A DNA stretch of 64,000 nt from assembly GCA_002292375.1 (NCBI GenBank), contig DBBV01000006.1, positions 62,001 to 126,000 on the forward strand, in the 5' to 3' direction. A program made the position numbers and the translations under genes. A model generated the notes under the pieces. The model was not told where the DNA came from and did not search any database. It was given only the letters and a program-made list of their open reading frames with translations. This DNA comes from Methylococcaceae bacterium UBA975 (GTDB lineage: Bacteria; Pseudomonadota; Gammaproteobacteria; Methylococcales; Cycloclasticaceae). Positions 1 to 9,438 of this stretch are shown here, in pieces. Numbering within the stretch: position 1 is the first letter of the stretch; every line of letters starts with the position of its first letter.

Positions 1-3000
1 AGCAGGGCTGTATGACCCGGCGTTTGAGAAGGACAGCTGCGGCTTTGGACTTATCGCGCATATTGACGACAAGCCGAGTCATTGGCTTGTTCAAACATCC
101 ATTGGGTCGTTGGCGCGATTGACGCATCGCGGCGCGATAGCGGCAGATGGCAAGTCAGGTGACGGTTGTGGTTTGTTATTAAAAACACCTGAAAAATTCC
201 TGCGTGCAAAAGCTCAAGAACTTGGTGTTAGCCCGGCTAAAATGTTTGCTGTAGGCATGGTTTTTCTTAACCAAGACGCAACAAAAGCGCAGTGGGCCAA
301 AACCGTATTGCAAGAAGAAATTGAAAAAGAAGGGCTTCACGTCACCACGTGGCGTGTTGTTCCTACGAATCCGGAAGCCTGTGGTGAACAGTCTTTTGCA
401 ACCCTACCAGCGATCGAACAAGTCTTTGTTGATGCTGGGGAAGGGATGGATAATGCAGCATTAGATCGTCACTTATACATTGCTAGACGTCGTGCTGAAA
501 AACGCATTGAAGCCAATGATGATATGTTTTATGTCGCTAGCTTGGCGTCAAATGTTATTTCGTATAAGGGCTTGGTTATGCCAGAAAACCTGCCTGTTTT
601 TTATTCAGATTTAAGTGATCCAAGCCTAGAAAGTTCACAGTGTGTTTTTCATCAGCGTTTTGCAACCAACACCTTTCCACAATGGCGATTGGCGCAACCG
701 TTTAGATTTTTAGCGCATAACGGTGAAATTAATACTATTCGAGGAAACAGGAATTGGGCTAAAGCACGTAGCTACACCTTCGAGACGCCGTTAATCCCTA
801 ACATGGATGACATTCGCCCGTGGGTTTCGAGCGTTGGTTCCGATTCAAATAGTTTGGACAATATGGTGGACGGGTTAATCGCCGGCGGTATGGATATTTT
901 CCGCGTTATGCGGTTGTTAATCCCACCCGCATGGCAAAATGTTCATACCATGGACCCTGATTTGCGGGCCTTTTATGAATACTCGTCTATGCACATGGAG
1001 CCTTGGGATGGACCGGCAGCCATCGTATTAACCGATGGTCGACACGTTGCCTGCTGTTTAGACAGGAATGGCCTGCGCCCCGCGCGATATGTAGTGACAA
1101 AAGACCGCCATATTACCTTGGCCTCAGAAGTAGGCGTGTATGACTATAAGCCAGAAGATGTTGTTCGCAAAGGCCGCCTAAGGCCGGGTGAAATGTTAGC
1201 GGTGGACACTCAAGAAGGGCAAATCATCGAACCTAAAGATATTGATGATCGTTTAAAGTCACGCCAACCTTACAAAGCTTGGTTGGCAGAACACACGCAA
1301 AAATTAAAAACGGCCAGCAACGATGACCCATTGACGCTGATGCCATTTGATAAAGACATGCTGCGTGTGTATGAAAAACAGTTTCAGCTGACCTTTGAAG
1401 AACGCGATCAAGTGTTAAAGGTGCTAGCTAAAGCAGGTCAAGAGGCGGTAGGCTCAATGGGCGACGATATTCCTATGCCCGTTTTATCAACAAAAATTCG
1501 TAGCCCTTACGATTACTTTAGGCAACAATTTGCCCAAGTAACCAACCCGCCTATTGATCCTTTGCGTGAGCAAGTGGTGATGTCATTGATGACGAGCTTT
1601 GGCAAAGAGAAAAACTTATTCGCCGAATCTGCCGATCACGCGCATCGCTTAGAAGTCGACTCTCCTGTGTTGTCGGTATCTAAACTAGATGCCCTATTGG
1701 CCATTGGTGATGAGGCCTATAAAAGTACGGTTATTAGTTTGCATTATGATCCGTCAGCATGTGACCTAGAACAGGCGATCAGCCAATTATGTCAGCAAGT
1801 TGAAGAAAAAGTTCGCGCAGGTGTTGTTGTTATTGTATTGAGCGATCGAGCGCTACAGCAAAACTTATTACCAATTCATGCCTTACTTGCAACCGGTGCA
1901 GTGCATCACCACTTGGTAGAGGTTGGGTTGCGTTGCCAGGCCAATATCGTTGTTGAAACAGCGACTGTCAGAGACCCACATCACTTTGCTACCCTGATCG
2001 GTTTTGGTGCCACGGCCGTTTGCCCTTACCTCGCGTATGAAACATTAAATAATATGTTGTCTACGGGTGATATTGCTAACATGGATGCGTCCATGGTAGC
2101 GCTTAATTATCGTAAGGGTATTAATAAAGGCCTGTATAAAATCATGTCTAAAATGGGCATTTCTACCATTTCTAGTTACCGTGGCTCACAGCTATTTGAA
2201 ATAGTCGGGCTACAACAAACGATTGTTCAGTCGTGCTTTAAAGGCACCACCAGCCGTATTCAAGGTGCTGGCTTTAAGCAATTAGAAGACGAACAAAAAC
2301 AATTAGCTAAATTAGCTTGGAACCCACGTAAACAAACGGAACAAGGCGGTTTGTTAAAGTATGTTCATGGTGGGGAATACCACGCCTATAACCCCGATGT
2401 GGTTAACTCCCTACAAGAAGCTGTGCGCTCGGGCGATATAACTAAATACCGTGTTTATGCGGATGCCGTTAATTTGCGTGCCCCAGCCTCTATGCGGGAT
2501 ATGCTGCGGTTAAAACTGGACCCAGAAAAAGCCATTTCGATTGACGAGGTTGAGCCAGCAGAAGGTCTGTATCAGCGTTTCGATACCGCAGCAATGTCTT
2601 TAGGTGCACTTTCTCCTGAGGCGCATGAGACCCTTGCAATGGCGATGAATCGCTTAGGTGGTCGATCAAATTCTGGTGAAGGTGGGGAAGATCCGCTACG
2701 TTTTGGCACTGACAAAATATCAAAAATCAAACAAGTCGCGTCAGGTCGATTTGGTGTTACGCCGCATTATTTGGTGAATGCCGATGTACTACAAATTAAG
2801 GTGGCACAGGGCGCAAAACCAGGCGAAGGCGGGCAATTACCCGGCGATAAAGTTAACCAAATGATTGCCACGCTACGCTATTCAAAGCCAGGCGTTGCAT
2901 TGATTTCACCTCCCCCTCATCACGATATTTATTCCATCGAAGATTTGGCGCAATTAATTTTTGACTTAAAACAGGTCAACCCTAAGGCGCTAGTATCGGT

Positions 3001-4456
3001 CAAGCTGGTATCTGAGGCTGGCGTTGGTACCATCGCTGCAGGGGTGGCTAAGTGTTACGCAGATTTAATTACAATTGCGGGTTACGATGGCGGTACGGGA
3101 GCCAGCCCGCTTACTTCGGTACGATACGCAGGTGCGCCATGGGAATTAGGTTTAACAGAGACGCACCAAACCTTATTGGCAAACGACCTTAGAAGTAAAG
3201 TTCGTTTACAAACAGACGGCGGCCTAAAAACGGGATTAGATGTTATTAAGGCGGCCATTTTAGGTGCCGAGAGCTTTGGCTTTGGTACCGGTCCTATGGT
3301 TGCCATGGGTTGCCGTTTCTTGCGTATTTGCCACTTAAATAACTGTGCGACTGGCATAGCCACACAAGATAATGTGTTACGTATGAAGCACTATCACGGT
3401 GAAGTGGACTATGTGATGAACTATTTCCGTTTTATTGCACAAGAAGTACGTGAATTATTGGCTCAACTTGGCTTTAGTAAGCTCGAAGATGTTATTGGTA
3501 GAACAGAGTTGTTGGAACAAATTGAGGGCGCGACTGAAAAACAGAACGGCTTGGACTTACGCCCGCTGTTGGAATTTATCCCCGGTAACGAGTTAAAGAC
3601 GCAGCACTGTATTTCACCGCAAAATGACCCGTTTGATCAAGCCGAGTTTGCTGAGCAAATGGTACAAGACATTTTGCCCGCGATAGAAGCAAAATCGGGT
3701 GGCAGCTTCGATTATCAAATCACGAATATTAACCGTTCTATTGGTGCCCGCTTGTCGGGTGAAATTGCTAGACGTTATGGCAATAAAGGCATGGATGAGT
3801 TCCCTGTACAGGTAAACTTTACCGGCTCTGCAGGGCAAAGCTTTGGTGTGTGGAATGCTGGTGGCTTACATCTGTCACTTGAAGGCGATGCGAATGATTA
3901 TGTTGGCAAAGGCATGGCAGGCGGTAAATTAGTACTTAAAGCACCCGCAGAAAGCCAGTTTGTTAGCCATGAAACGACGATTATGGGCAATACTTGCTTG
4001 TACGGCGCAACGGGCGGCGAACTCTACGCAGCTGGTTTGGCCGGCGAGCGATTTGCGGTTCGTAATTCGGGTGCAATGGCCATTGTGGAAGGTATTGGCG
4101 ACCATGGTTGTGAATACATGACCGGTGGCGTGGTAACGATTTTAGGTGAAACAGGCATTAACTTTGGTGCAGGCATGACCGGTGGCTTTGCCTTTGTATT
4201 GGATGAAACACGTAGTTTTGTTGATCGTTATAATCACGAGTTAATTGAAATTCACCGTGTGCACACAGAGTCTATGGCAGCGCACCGTCACTATTTACAG
4301 GGCCTGATTGAAAAATTTGTCACTGAAACAGGCAGTGTTCGTGGGCAGCAGATACTCGACAACTTCGCCGATTATGTGCATAAATTCTGGTTAGTGGTGC
4401 CGAAAGCCGCTGATGTTAAATCCTTACTGGATTCATTAAGCTCTCAAGCGGCTTAA
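1..4456 (+). CDS. gltB: Glutamate synthase (NADPH) large subunit, 5' end outside window
   Basis: This is the large subunit of NADPH-dependent glutamate synthase (GOGAT), which transfers the amide of glutamine to 2-oxoglutarate. The reading frame is open from base 2 and reads GLYDPAFEKDSCGFGLIAHI, the conserved N-terminal region of GltB, so only the first few codons are missing; a TTG at 110 is internal and not the start. The class II amidotransferase nucleophile is the Cys coded at 38-40. The amidotransferase domain fills roughly the first 400 residues, followed by the central and FMN-binding synthase domains. The 3Fe-4S cysteines lie in CRFLRICHLNNC (about 3310-3345). The C-terminal part is the glycine-rich GXGXG beta-helix domain. 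gltD follows 21 bases downstream, as expected for a gltBD operon. Identity is certain; only the start is missing. Confidence 0.97.
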   Translation, partial: AGLYDPAFEKDSCGFGLIAHIDDKPSHWLVQTSIGSLARLTHRGAIAADGKSGDGCGLLLKTPEKFLRAKAQELGVSPAKMFAVGMVFLNQDATKAQWAKTVLQEEIEKEGLHVTTWRVVPTNPEACGEQSFATLPAIEQVFVDAGEGMDNAALDRHLYIARRRAEKRIEANDDMFYVASLASNVISYKGLVMPENLPVFYSDLSDPSLESSQCVFHQRFATNTFPQWRLAQPFRFLAHNGEINTIRGNRNWAKARSYTFETPLIPNMDDIRPWVSSVGSDSNSLDNMVDGLIAGGMDIFRVMRLLIPPAWQNVHTMDPDLRAFYEYSSMHMEPWDGPAAIVLTDGRHVACCLDRNGLRPARYVVTKDRHITLASEVGVYDYKPEDVVRKGRLRPGEMLAVDTQEGQIIEPKDIDDRLKSRQPYKAWLAEHTQKLKTASNDDPLTLMPFDKDMLRVYEKQFQLTFEERDQVLKVLAKAGQEAVGSMGDDIPMPVLSTKIRSPYDYFRQQFAQVTNPPIDPLREQVVMSLMTSFGKEKNLFAESADHAHRLEVDSPVLSVSKLDALLAIGDEAYKSTVISLHYDPSACDLEQAISQLCQQVEEKVRAGVVVIVLSDRALQQNLLPIHALLATGAVHHHLVEVGLRCQANIVVETATVRDPHHFATLIGFGATAVCPYLAYETLNNMLSTGDIANMDASMVALNYRKGINKGLYKIMSKMGISTISSYRGSQLFEIVGLQQTIVQSCFKGTTSRIQGAGFKQLEDEQKQLAKLAWNPRKQTEQGGLLKYVHGGEYHAYNPDVVNSLQEAVRSGDITKYRVYADAVNLRAPASMRDMLRLKLDPEKAISIDEVEPAEGLYQRFDTAAMSLGALSPEAHETLAMAMNRLGGRSNSGEGGEDPLRFGTDKISKIKQVASGRFGVTPHYLVNADVLQIKVAQGAKPGEGGQLPGDKVNQMIATLRYSKPGVALISPPPHHDIYSIEDLAQLIFDLKQVNPKALVSVKLVSEAGVGTIAAGVAKCYADLITIAGYDGGTGASPLTSVRYAGAPWELGLTETHQTLLANDLRSKVRLQTDGGLKTGLDVIKAAILGAESFGFGTGPMVAMGCRFLRICHLNNCATGIATQDNVLRMKHYHGEVDYVMNYFRFIAQEVRELLAQLGFSKLEDVIGRTELLEQIEGATEKQNGLDLRPLLEFIPGNELKTQHCISPQNDPFDQAEFAEQMVQDILPAIEAKSGGSFDYQITNINRSIGARLSGEIARRYGNKGMDEFPVQVNFTGSAGQSFGVWNAGGLHLSLEGDANDYVGKGMAGGKLVLKAPAESQFVSHETTIMGNTCLYGATGGELYAAGLAGERFAVRNSGAMAIVEGIGDHGCEYMTGGVVTILGETGINFGAGMTGGFAFVLDETRSFVDRYNHELIEIHRVHTESMAAHRHYLQGLIEKFVTETGSVRGQQILDNFADYVHKFWLVVPKAADVKSLLDSLSSQAA

Positions 4457-4477
4457 CGATAAGAGATCGCAATAGAT

Positions 4478-5896
4478 ATGTCTAATAATTTTCAATTTGT
4501 TAATGTGCCCAGGTTAGATCCAAGCAAGGTGCCTGCCGAGCAAAGAAAACGTGAATTCAAAGAAATTTACGGTGAATACGACGCTAGTCAGGCTGCGTCC
4601 CAAGCAGACCGTTGTTTACACTGTGGTAACCCGTATTGTGAATGGAAGTGTCCTGTACATAATTATATTCCTAACTGGTTAAAACTAATTTCAGAAGGGA
4701 ACTTGATTGAGGCAGCAGAGCTGTCGCATAAAACAAACTCTTTACCAGAAATTTGTGGTCGCATTTGTCCACAAGATCGCTTATGTGAAGGCTCCTGTAC
4801 GATCAATGATGAGTTTGGGGCGGTCAGCATTGGCTCTATTGAAAAATACATTTCAGACGAAGCCTTTAAACAAGGTTGGCGCCCGGATCTTTCCGCAGTT
4901 AAGGCAACTGGCAAACGTGTGGCTATTATCGGTGCCGGTCCGGCTGGGTTAGGTTGTGCCGATATACTGACGCGTAATGGTGTAAAACCGGTGGTATATG
5001 ATCGATACCCTGAAGTGGGTGGCTTGCTAACCTTTGGTATTCCACCGTTCAAACTGGAAAAAAGCGTCGTACAAAATCGGCGTGAAATTCTAGAAGGCAT
5101 GGGCGTGGAGTTTGTCCTTGGTACCGAAATAGGTAAAGACATACCATTCCAACAATTACTTGACGAATACGATGCAGTTTTTCTCGGCATGGGCACCTAC
5201 ACCTATATGAAAGGTGGTTTTCCAGGCGAAGAGTTAGACGGCGTTCACGAAGCACTACCGTACTTGGTCTCTAATATTAATCGGCTGATGGACTTAGAAG
5301 GCGTTAATACCCTGATGGGTGATACGTTTATTGATATGCAAGGCCAACGCGTTGTAGTGCTTGGCGGTGGAGACACAGCGATGGATTGTAACCGGACCAG
5401 TATTCGACAAGGTGCGGCCGAGGTCACTTGTGCGTATCGACGTGATGAAGAAAACATGCCCGGTTCCCGTCGTGAAGTAACCAACGCCAAAGAAGAAGGC
5501 GTTAACTTTCTTTGGAACCGACAACCCGTTGAGATTGTTGGTACCGATAAAGTAGAAGGCATTAAATTAGTCACCACCAAACTCGGTGAACCCGATGAGC
5601 GAGGGCGCCGTAGTCCAGTAGTGGTTGAAGGCACAGAAGAAATTTTGCCAGCAGACAAGGTGATTATTGCGTTTGGGTTCAAGCCCAGTCCATCGCCTTG
5701 GTTTGCAGACTTCGGCATTGAGTTAGACGCTAAAGGCCTCGTCGTGGCACCAGAAAATGCAAAATTTGGCTTTCAAACCACTAACAAAAAAGTATTTGCT
5801 GGTGGTGATATGGTGCGTGGTTCTGACCTGGTGGTCACTGCGGTATATGAAGGCCGCGAGGCCGCGCAAGGTATTTTAGATTACCTTGACGTTTAA
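4478..5896 (+). CDS. gltD: Glutamate synthase small subunit
   Basis: At 472 residues this has the usual GltD length. It passes electrons from NADPH through FAD and 4Fe-4S clusters to the GltB subunit. Two N-terminal cysteine groups are visible: C46, C49, C54, C58 and C93, C97, C103, C107. An FAD-binding GAGPAG follows at 152-157, and the NAD(P)-binding GGGDTAMD lies near residue 295. The ATG at 4478 is preceded by a purine-rich AAGAGA. It sits 21 bases after gltB, so the two are almost certainly cotranscribed. All motifs expected for a functional subunit are present. Confidence 0.97.
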   Translation: MSNNFQFVNVPRLDPSKVPAEQRKREFKEIYGEYDASQAASQADRCLHCGNPYCEWKCPVHNYIPNWLKLISEGNLIEAAELSHKTNSLPEICGRICPQDRLCEGSCTINDEFGAVSIGSIEKYISDEAFKQGWRPDLSAVKATGKRVAIIGAGPAGLGCADILTRNGVKPVVYDRYPEVGGLLTFGIPPFKLEKSVVQNRREILEGMGVEFVLGTEIGKDIPFQQLLDEYDAVFLGMGTYTYMKGGFPGEELDGVHEALPYLVSNINRLMDLEGVNTLMGDTFIDMQGQRVVVLGGGDTAMDCNRTSIRQGAAEVTCAYRRDEENMPGSRREVTNAKEEGVNFLWNRQPVEIVGTDKVEGIKLVTTKLGEPDERGRRSPVVVEGTEEILPADKVIIAFGFKPSPSPWFADFGIELDAKGLVVAPENAKFGFQTTNKKVFAGGDMVRGSDLVVTAVYEGREAAQGILDYLDV

Positions 5897-5932
5897 CTTA
5901 ATACGCATAATACAGCGGTCGAGTATTAAATA

Positions 5933-6991
5933 ATGACAGAGCAAAATAACGACTTAATACTACGAACCTTACGCGGTGAAAAAACCGAACGCACCCCCGT
6001 GTGGATGATGCGCCAAGCCGGCCGTTATTTACCTGAATACCGTGCTACACGCGCGCAGGCGGGCAGTTTTCTTGATTTGTGTAAGAATGCACAGCTGGCC
6101 TGTGAAGTGACGCTACAGCCCTTAGAGCGCTACCCATTAGACGCGGCTATTTTGTTTTCAGATATCTTAACCATTCCAGATGCTATGGGCTTAGGCTTAT
6201 ACTTTGAAGAAGGCGAGGGCCCGAAGTTTGAACGCACCGTGCGAACGGAAGCGGACATCAACAAATTGTTTGTGCCGGACCCAAATCAAGAGCTGCAATA
6301 CGTCATGAATGCCGTATCGACCATCAAGAAAGGTTTGAATGGGCGAGTGCCGTTGATTGGTTTTTCGGGCAGCCCTTGGACCTTGGCCTGCTATATGGTC
6401 GAAGGCAGTGGTAGTAAAAATTTCGCACGCATTAAAAAAATGATGTACGACACGCCCGAGTTGATGCACCGCTTATTGGATATTGTTTGCCAATCGGTCA
6501 TTTCATACTTACAGGCGCAAATAGAAGCAGGTGCTCAAATAGTCATGTTGTTTGATACCTGGGGTGGTAACTTATCGACTAAAGACTACGAGACGTTCTC
6601 CCTCGCGTATAGTCGAAAAATTGCTCAGGCCTTACAGGCCAGTAATCCAGAAGTTCCAAAAATGCTGTTTACCAAAGGCGCGGGTGTTTGGTTAAAACCA
6701 ATGGCCGAAGCCGGTTACGATGGCTTAGGCGTAGATTGGACGACAGATTTAAAACTGGCCCGTGAACTAACGCAAGATAAAGTGGTACTGCAAGGCAACC
6801 TTGACCCAAGCAGTTTGTACGCAAGCCCCGAAACCATTCGCGGCAAAGTACGCGATGTGTTGGCCGATTACGGCCATGGTCATAAACACATCTTTAATTT
6901 GGGCCATGGCATCTTGCCCGATATTAACCCCGACCACGTGACAGCGATGATCGATGAAGTTCATCAAAGTAGCCCGGCCTATCACCTTTAA
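5933..6991 (+). CDS. hemE: Uroporphyrinogen decarboxylase
   Basis: HemE decarboxylates the four acetate side chains of uroporphyrinogen III to give coproporphyrinogen III in heme synthesis. The 352-residue length is normal. The family signature RQAGRYLPEYR is at residues 27-37, and a second conserved segment, GFSGSPWTLACYM, is present in the middle. The gene starts 36 bases after gltD, an arrangement (gltB-gltD-hemE) common in gammaproteobacteria, so it may share the operon. No clear Shine-Dalgarno stands out before the ATG; the preceding bases are GGTCGAG then an A/T-rich spacer. Confidence 0.97.
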   Translation: MTEQNNDLILRTLRGEKTERTPVWMMRQAGRYLPEYRATRAQAGSFLDLCKNAQLACEVTLQPLERYPLDAAILFSDILTIPDAMGLGLYFEEGEGPKFERTVRTEADINKLFVPDPNQELQYVMNAVSTIKKGLNGRVPLIGFSGSPWTLACYMVEGSGSKNFARIKKMMYDTPELMHRLLDIVCQSVISYLQAQIEAGAQIVMLFDTWGGNLSTKDYETFSLAYSRKIAQALQASNPEVPKMLFTKGAGVWLKPMAEAGYDGLGVDWTTDLKLARELTQDKVVLQGNLDPSSLYASPETIRGKVRDVLADYGHGHKHIFNLGHGILPDINPDHVTAMIDEVHQSSPAYHL

Positions 6992-7029
6992 GCCGATCAA
7001 GCCCTAACCTTGGTTAAGGTGCTTTAACA

Positions 7030-7335
7030 TTGGACCCTACAAACAAGCCTCGGATTGAGATTCACTATTGTACCCAGTGCCGCTGGTTATTACGGGCAGC
7101 TTGGTTAGCACAAGAGTTGTTAACAACGTTTGAAGAGGAGCTGGGTGGCGTAACCTTGGTACCGGCCAGTGGTGGTACATTTGAAATAACATTAACTGGC
7201 CATCAAGCAACAACATCAATCTGGTCGCGTAAACAAGCAGGGCGCTTTCCAGAAGCCAAGGAAATTAAGCAGCGAGTGCGAGACAGTCTATGCCCAGGTA
7301 AACCCTTAGGGCATTCGGACGTTAAACAACCGTAA
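7030..7335 (+). CDS. SelT/SelW/SelH (Rdx) family protein, TTG start
   Basis: This 101-residue protein has the Rdx family layout: a short beta strand (RIEIHYC), then a CTQC redox motif at about residues 14-17, then LLRAAWLAQELL and a late GRFPEAKEIKQRVRD segment. These selenoprotein W-like proteins have a thioredoxin-like fold; the bacterial cysteine versions have no firmly assigned substrate. The start is forced. An in-frame TAA lies at 7015-7017 and the only start codon before the conserved region is TTG at 7030, with AAGG ten bases upstream. The CXXC is encoded by two ordinary cysteine codons, so this is not a selenoprotein. It lies 38 bases after hemE. Confidence 0.82.
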   Translation: MDPTNKPRIEIHYCTQCRWLLRAAWLAQELLTTFEEELGGVTLVPASGGTFEITLTGHQATTSIWSRKQAGRFPEAKEIKQRVRDSLCPGKPLGHSDVKQP

Positions 7336-7359
7336 CAAGGCAACTGTTCTGGCAATAAT

Positions 7360-9345
7360 TCAATTGATTACTGAGATAGGTTGTTTACTGCGTATTAACT
7401 GAATAGCCTGCTGTAATTGGCTGATACGTTGCGCGTATTTTCTAACCCGTCCAGCAGACGATTGCTGAATATCATTCAACAGCTTTTCGGACTCATCTAA
7501 GCGCTTTAAACCAATTAAAGCATGCGCTTGCATAAGACCAAAACGTGGATTTCGAGGGTTAAGTTTAAGTCCCGTATCGGCGGTTGTTAAGGCGTCAAAA
7601 AAACGGTTTTGCTTCATCCTAATGGCAAATAAATGTACCAATGAATAATAGCGGTGCGCTGATTTACCTTTCGACTTATCAATTAAAGCCTGCAACCAAC
7701 TAGCGATGTTATCGGCTTTAGATAAGCAGCGTTCATTGCCCGCCATCACGCATTTAATGGCCACGTCTAAGGCGCGAATACCCCAGGCGCCCATAGGTTT
7801 TTGACGGATAATGCCGGCAATATAATCGGGCCTAGCTAACTGTAACGACGCGATGGTATTGTCATGTTGTGCCAATCCGTCGGGTGTCACCATGCTCAAG
7901 CTAATTAAAAACCCCGCCTCCTCGGGCGAGAGTTCGGCAGCACGTAAGTAATAGGCATAAGAGGCCTCAAAATCTTTTTCGCGTTTACGTAAAATTTCAC
8001 CACGTAAATATTGGCTACTCGGCGAATCGGGGTGGTTCATCGCTAGGCTTTCAATTAAAGCAGATTCGCTGCGCCAATATTGCGCGCGATTAAATGTGTT
8101 AAAGCCAAGACAAAAAACAATAATGGCAATAAGGCTAATACGCAAAGCGTTGGGCATTTTGCTGGGTAAAGCAAACACTAACAAATAGCTTAAACCCAAC
8201 AAGGGACCTAACGCAGGCAGGTAGTTACGGTGTTCATGAATAATTTCTAAGGGGAATACGCTGGACTCAAGGCTGTGTCCCACCAAAAACCAAAGTACGG
8301 CAAAGGCAAACACAGGAAAGCGTTTGCGCCAAATAATAGAGAGCGCGAGTAAAACAATAATCCCAATAATACTGGGTAAGGTCGTCCAAATTGAGAACAA
8401 ATCCGAACTCAGCGGAAAGTCATCATGGAATAAGCCCATGGTTTGAATATCTGGCACGATAATCATCGATAGGTAAAACCACAGCACACGCGGTTCAGTT
8501 AGTACACGTTCTAAAAATGTAAAAGGGCGTCCAGCGTAACCGCCAGTAATAAATCCGGGGTGTTGGAACCAATAAAATAGACCGGCTAACAGGGGCAGTC
8601 CAAGAAAAATAATAAAAAACCAGCGGACTTTTTTTATTGAGCCCTGGCTGGAAGTAAGCCGGCTCAATAAAGTCAATTCAAGCACAGCAATATAAACGGG
8701 GAGCAACACGGCATTTTCTTTACATGCCGCCCCTAAGACGGTGCCGCCGATAAGCCCTAGGCTCATCAGCCATAAACCGTTTAATGGCTTATCAGCTAAG
8801 CTTAAACGCCCCACCAAATACAGGCAGCTGCCCATCAGCATAAACATACTGGCCATGCTGGTCATCCGTTGTACTACGTATAAAACACTGGTCAGTAAGA
8901 ACGCGTGTAATGCCCAAATAAGCGTACCGCTCACCGCAAACACCATACGTGGATTGGATAAGCGCGACTGCTTTGCCCACGGTGTATTCGCAATGCTCGG
9001 CCAAAGGAGTGTCAGTAACCAAAACACCAAGCCCGAGTTAATGCAATGAACAGCAATGTTGAAGAGTTTGAAATGTACCGCCTTAAAGCCATCGGCAACG
9101 TAATAATTTAGCCCAAATGATAAAGCGGGAATAATACGCTTAAAGGGCCCACTCTCGTTTGATAGTGCAGAGCGAATAACTTCCTGTTCAGTTAATGCAT
9201 GAATGGGAACATTCGGGTTTTCAAGAATATTCAGTTGGTCATCAAAAACGAAGGGGCCGTGCCAGCCTGGGCTGTAGACAAAGAAAACAGATAAGAAGAT
9301 TAACGACCAAAGAACGAGGCTAGAGGGAAAGATTTTATTTAACAT
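7360..9345 (-). CDS. TMTC-like polytopic membrane protein with C-terminal TPRs (possible pilin glycosyltransferase)
   Basis: This is a membrane protein of about 661 residues in two halves. The N-terminal two thirds is a string of hydrophobic segments. Just after the first segment is the loop HGPFVFDDQLNI, whose Asp pair resembles the acidic loop of GT-C glycosyltransferases and of the TMTC O-mannosyltransferases. The C-terminal third (from about residue 440) reads as tetratricopeptide repeats. The frame opens at 9369, but I prefer the ATG at 9345: the upstream ATG sits inside a terminator-like hairpin (9357-9391). The gene follows the minor pilin genes on the same strand. I infer a role in glycosylating pilin or another surface protein; no function is proven by sequence alone. 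Confidence 0.65.
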   Translation of the reverse strand: MLNKIFPSSLVLWSLIFLSVFFVYSPGWHGPFVFDDQLNILENPNVPIHALTEQEVIRSALSNESGPFKRIIPALSFGLNYYVADGFKAVHFKLFNIAVHCINSGLVFWLLTLLWPSIANTPWAKQSRLSNPRMVFAVSGTLIWALHAFLLTSVLYVVQRMTSMASMFMLMGSCLYLVGRLSLADKPLNGLWLMSLGLIGGTVLGAACKENAVLLPVYIAVLELTLLSRLTSSQGSIKKVRWFFIIFLGLPLLAGLFYWFQHPGFITGGYAGRPFTFLERVLTEPRVLWFYLSMIIVPDIQTMGLFHDDFPLSSDLFSIWTTLPSIIGIIVLLALSIIWRKRFPVFAFAVLWFLVGHSLESSVFPLEIIHEHRNYLPALGPLLGLSYLLVFALPSKMPNALRISLIAIIVFCLGFNTFNRAQYWRSESALIESLAMNHPDSPSSQYLRGEILRKREKDFEASYAYYLRAAELSPEEAGFLISLSMVTPDGLAQHDNTIASLQLARPDYIAGIIRQKPMGAWGIRALDVAIKCVMAGNERCLSKADNIASWLQALIDKSKGKSAHRYYSLVHLFAIRMKQNRFFDALTTADTGLKLNPRNPRFGLMQAHALIGLKRLDESEKLLNDIQQSSAGRVRKYAQRISQLQQAIQLIRSKQPISVIN

Positions 9346-9356
9346 AATTTTAAAAT

Positions 9357-9391
9357 ACCCCAAGACCATTCTAAATTAATGATCTTGGGGT
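9357..9391 (-). terminator. Hairpin after the minor pilin genes
   Basis: Read on the minus strand, CCCCAAGATCAT and ATGGTCTTGGGG form a 12-base-pair stem with one mismatch around an A/T-rich loop, followed by TATTTT. It lies 50-80 bases past the pilV stop codon and immediately before the TMTC-like gene. It is a good intrinsic terminator or attenuator of the pilin operon. The U tract is short, so partial read-through is likely. Confidence 0.55.
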
Positions 9392-9438
9392 GCCAGTTTA
9401 TCTTTATCTATTTATTGGACCTTACGGGTGCTGTAAAT

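Noticed and set aside
4663..5718. Long antisense frames inside gltD
   Set aside because: They are shadows of the gltD codon pattern, without start signals or known domains.
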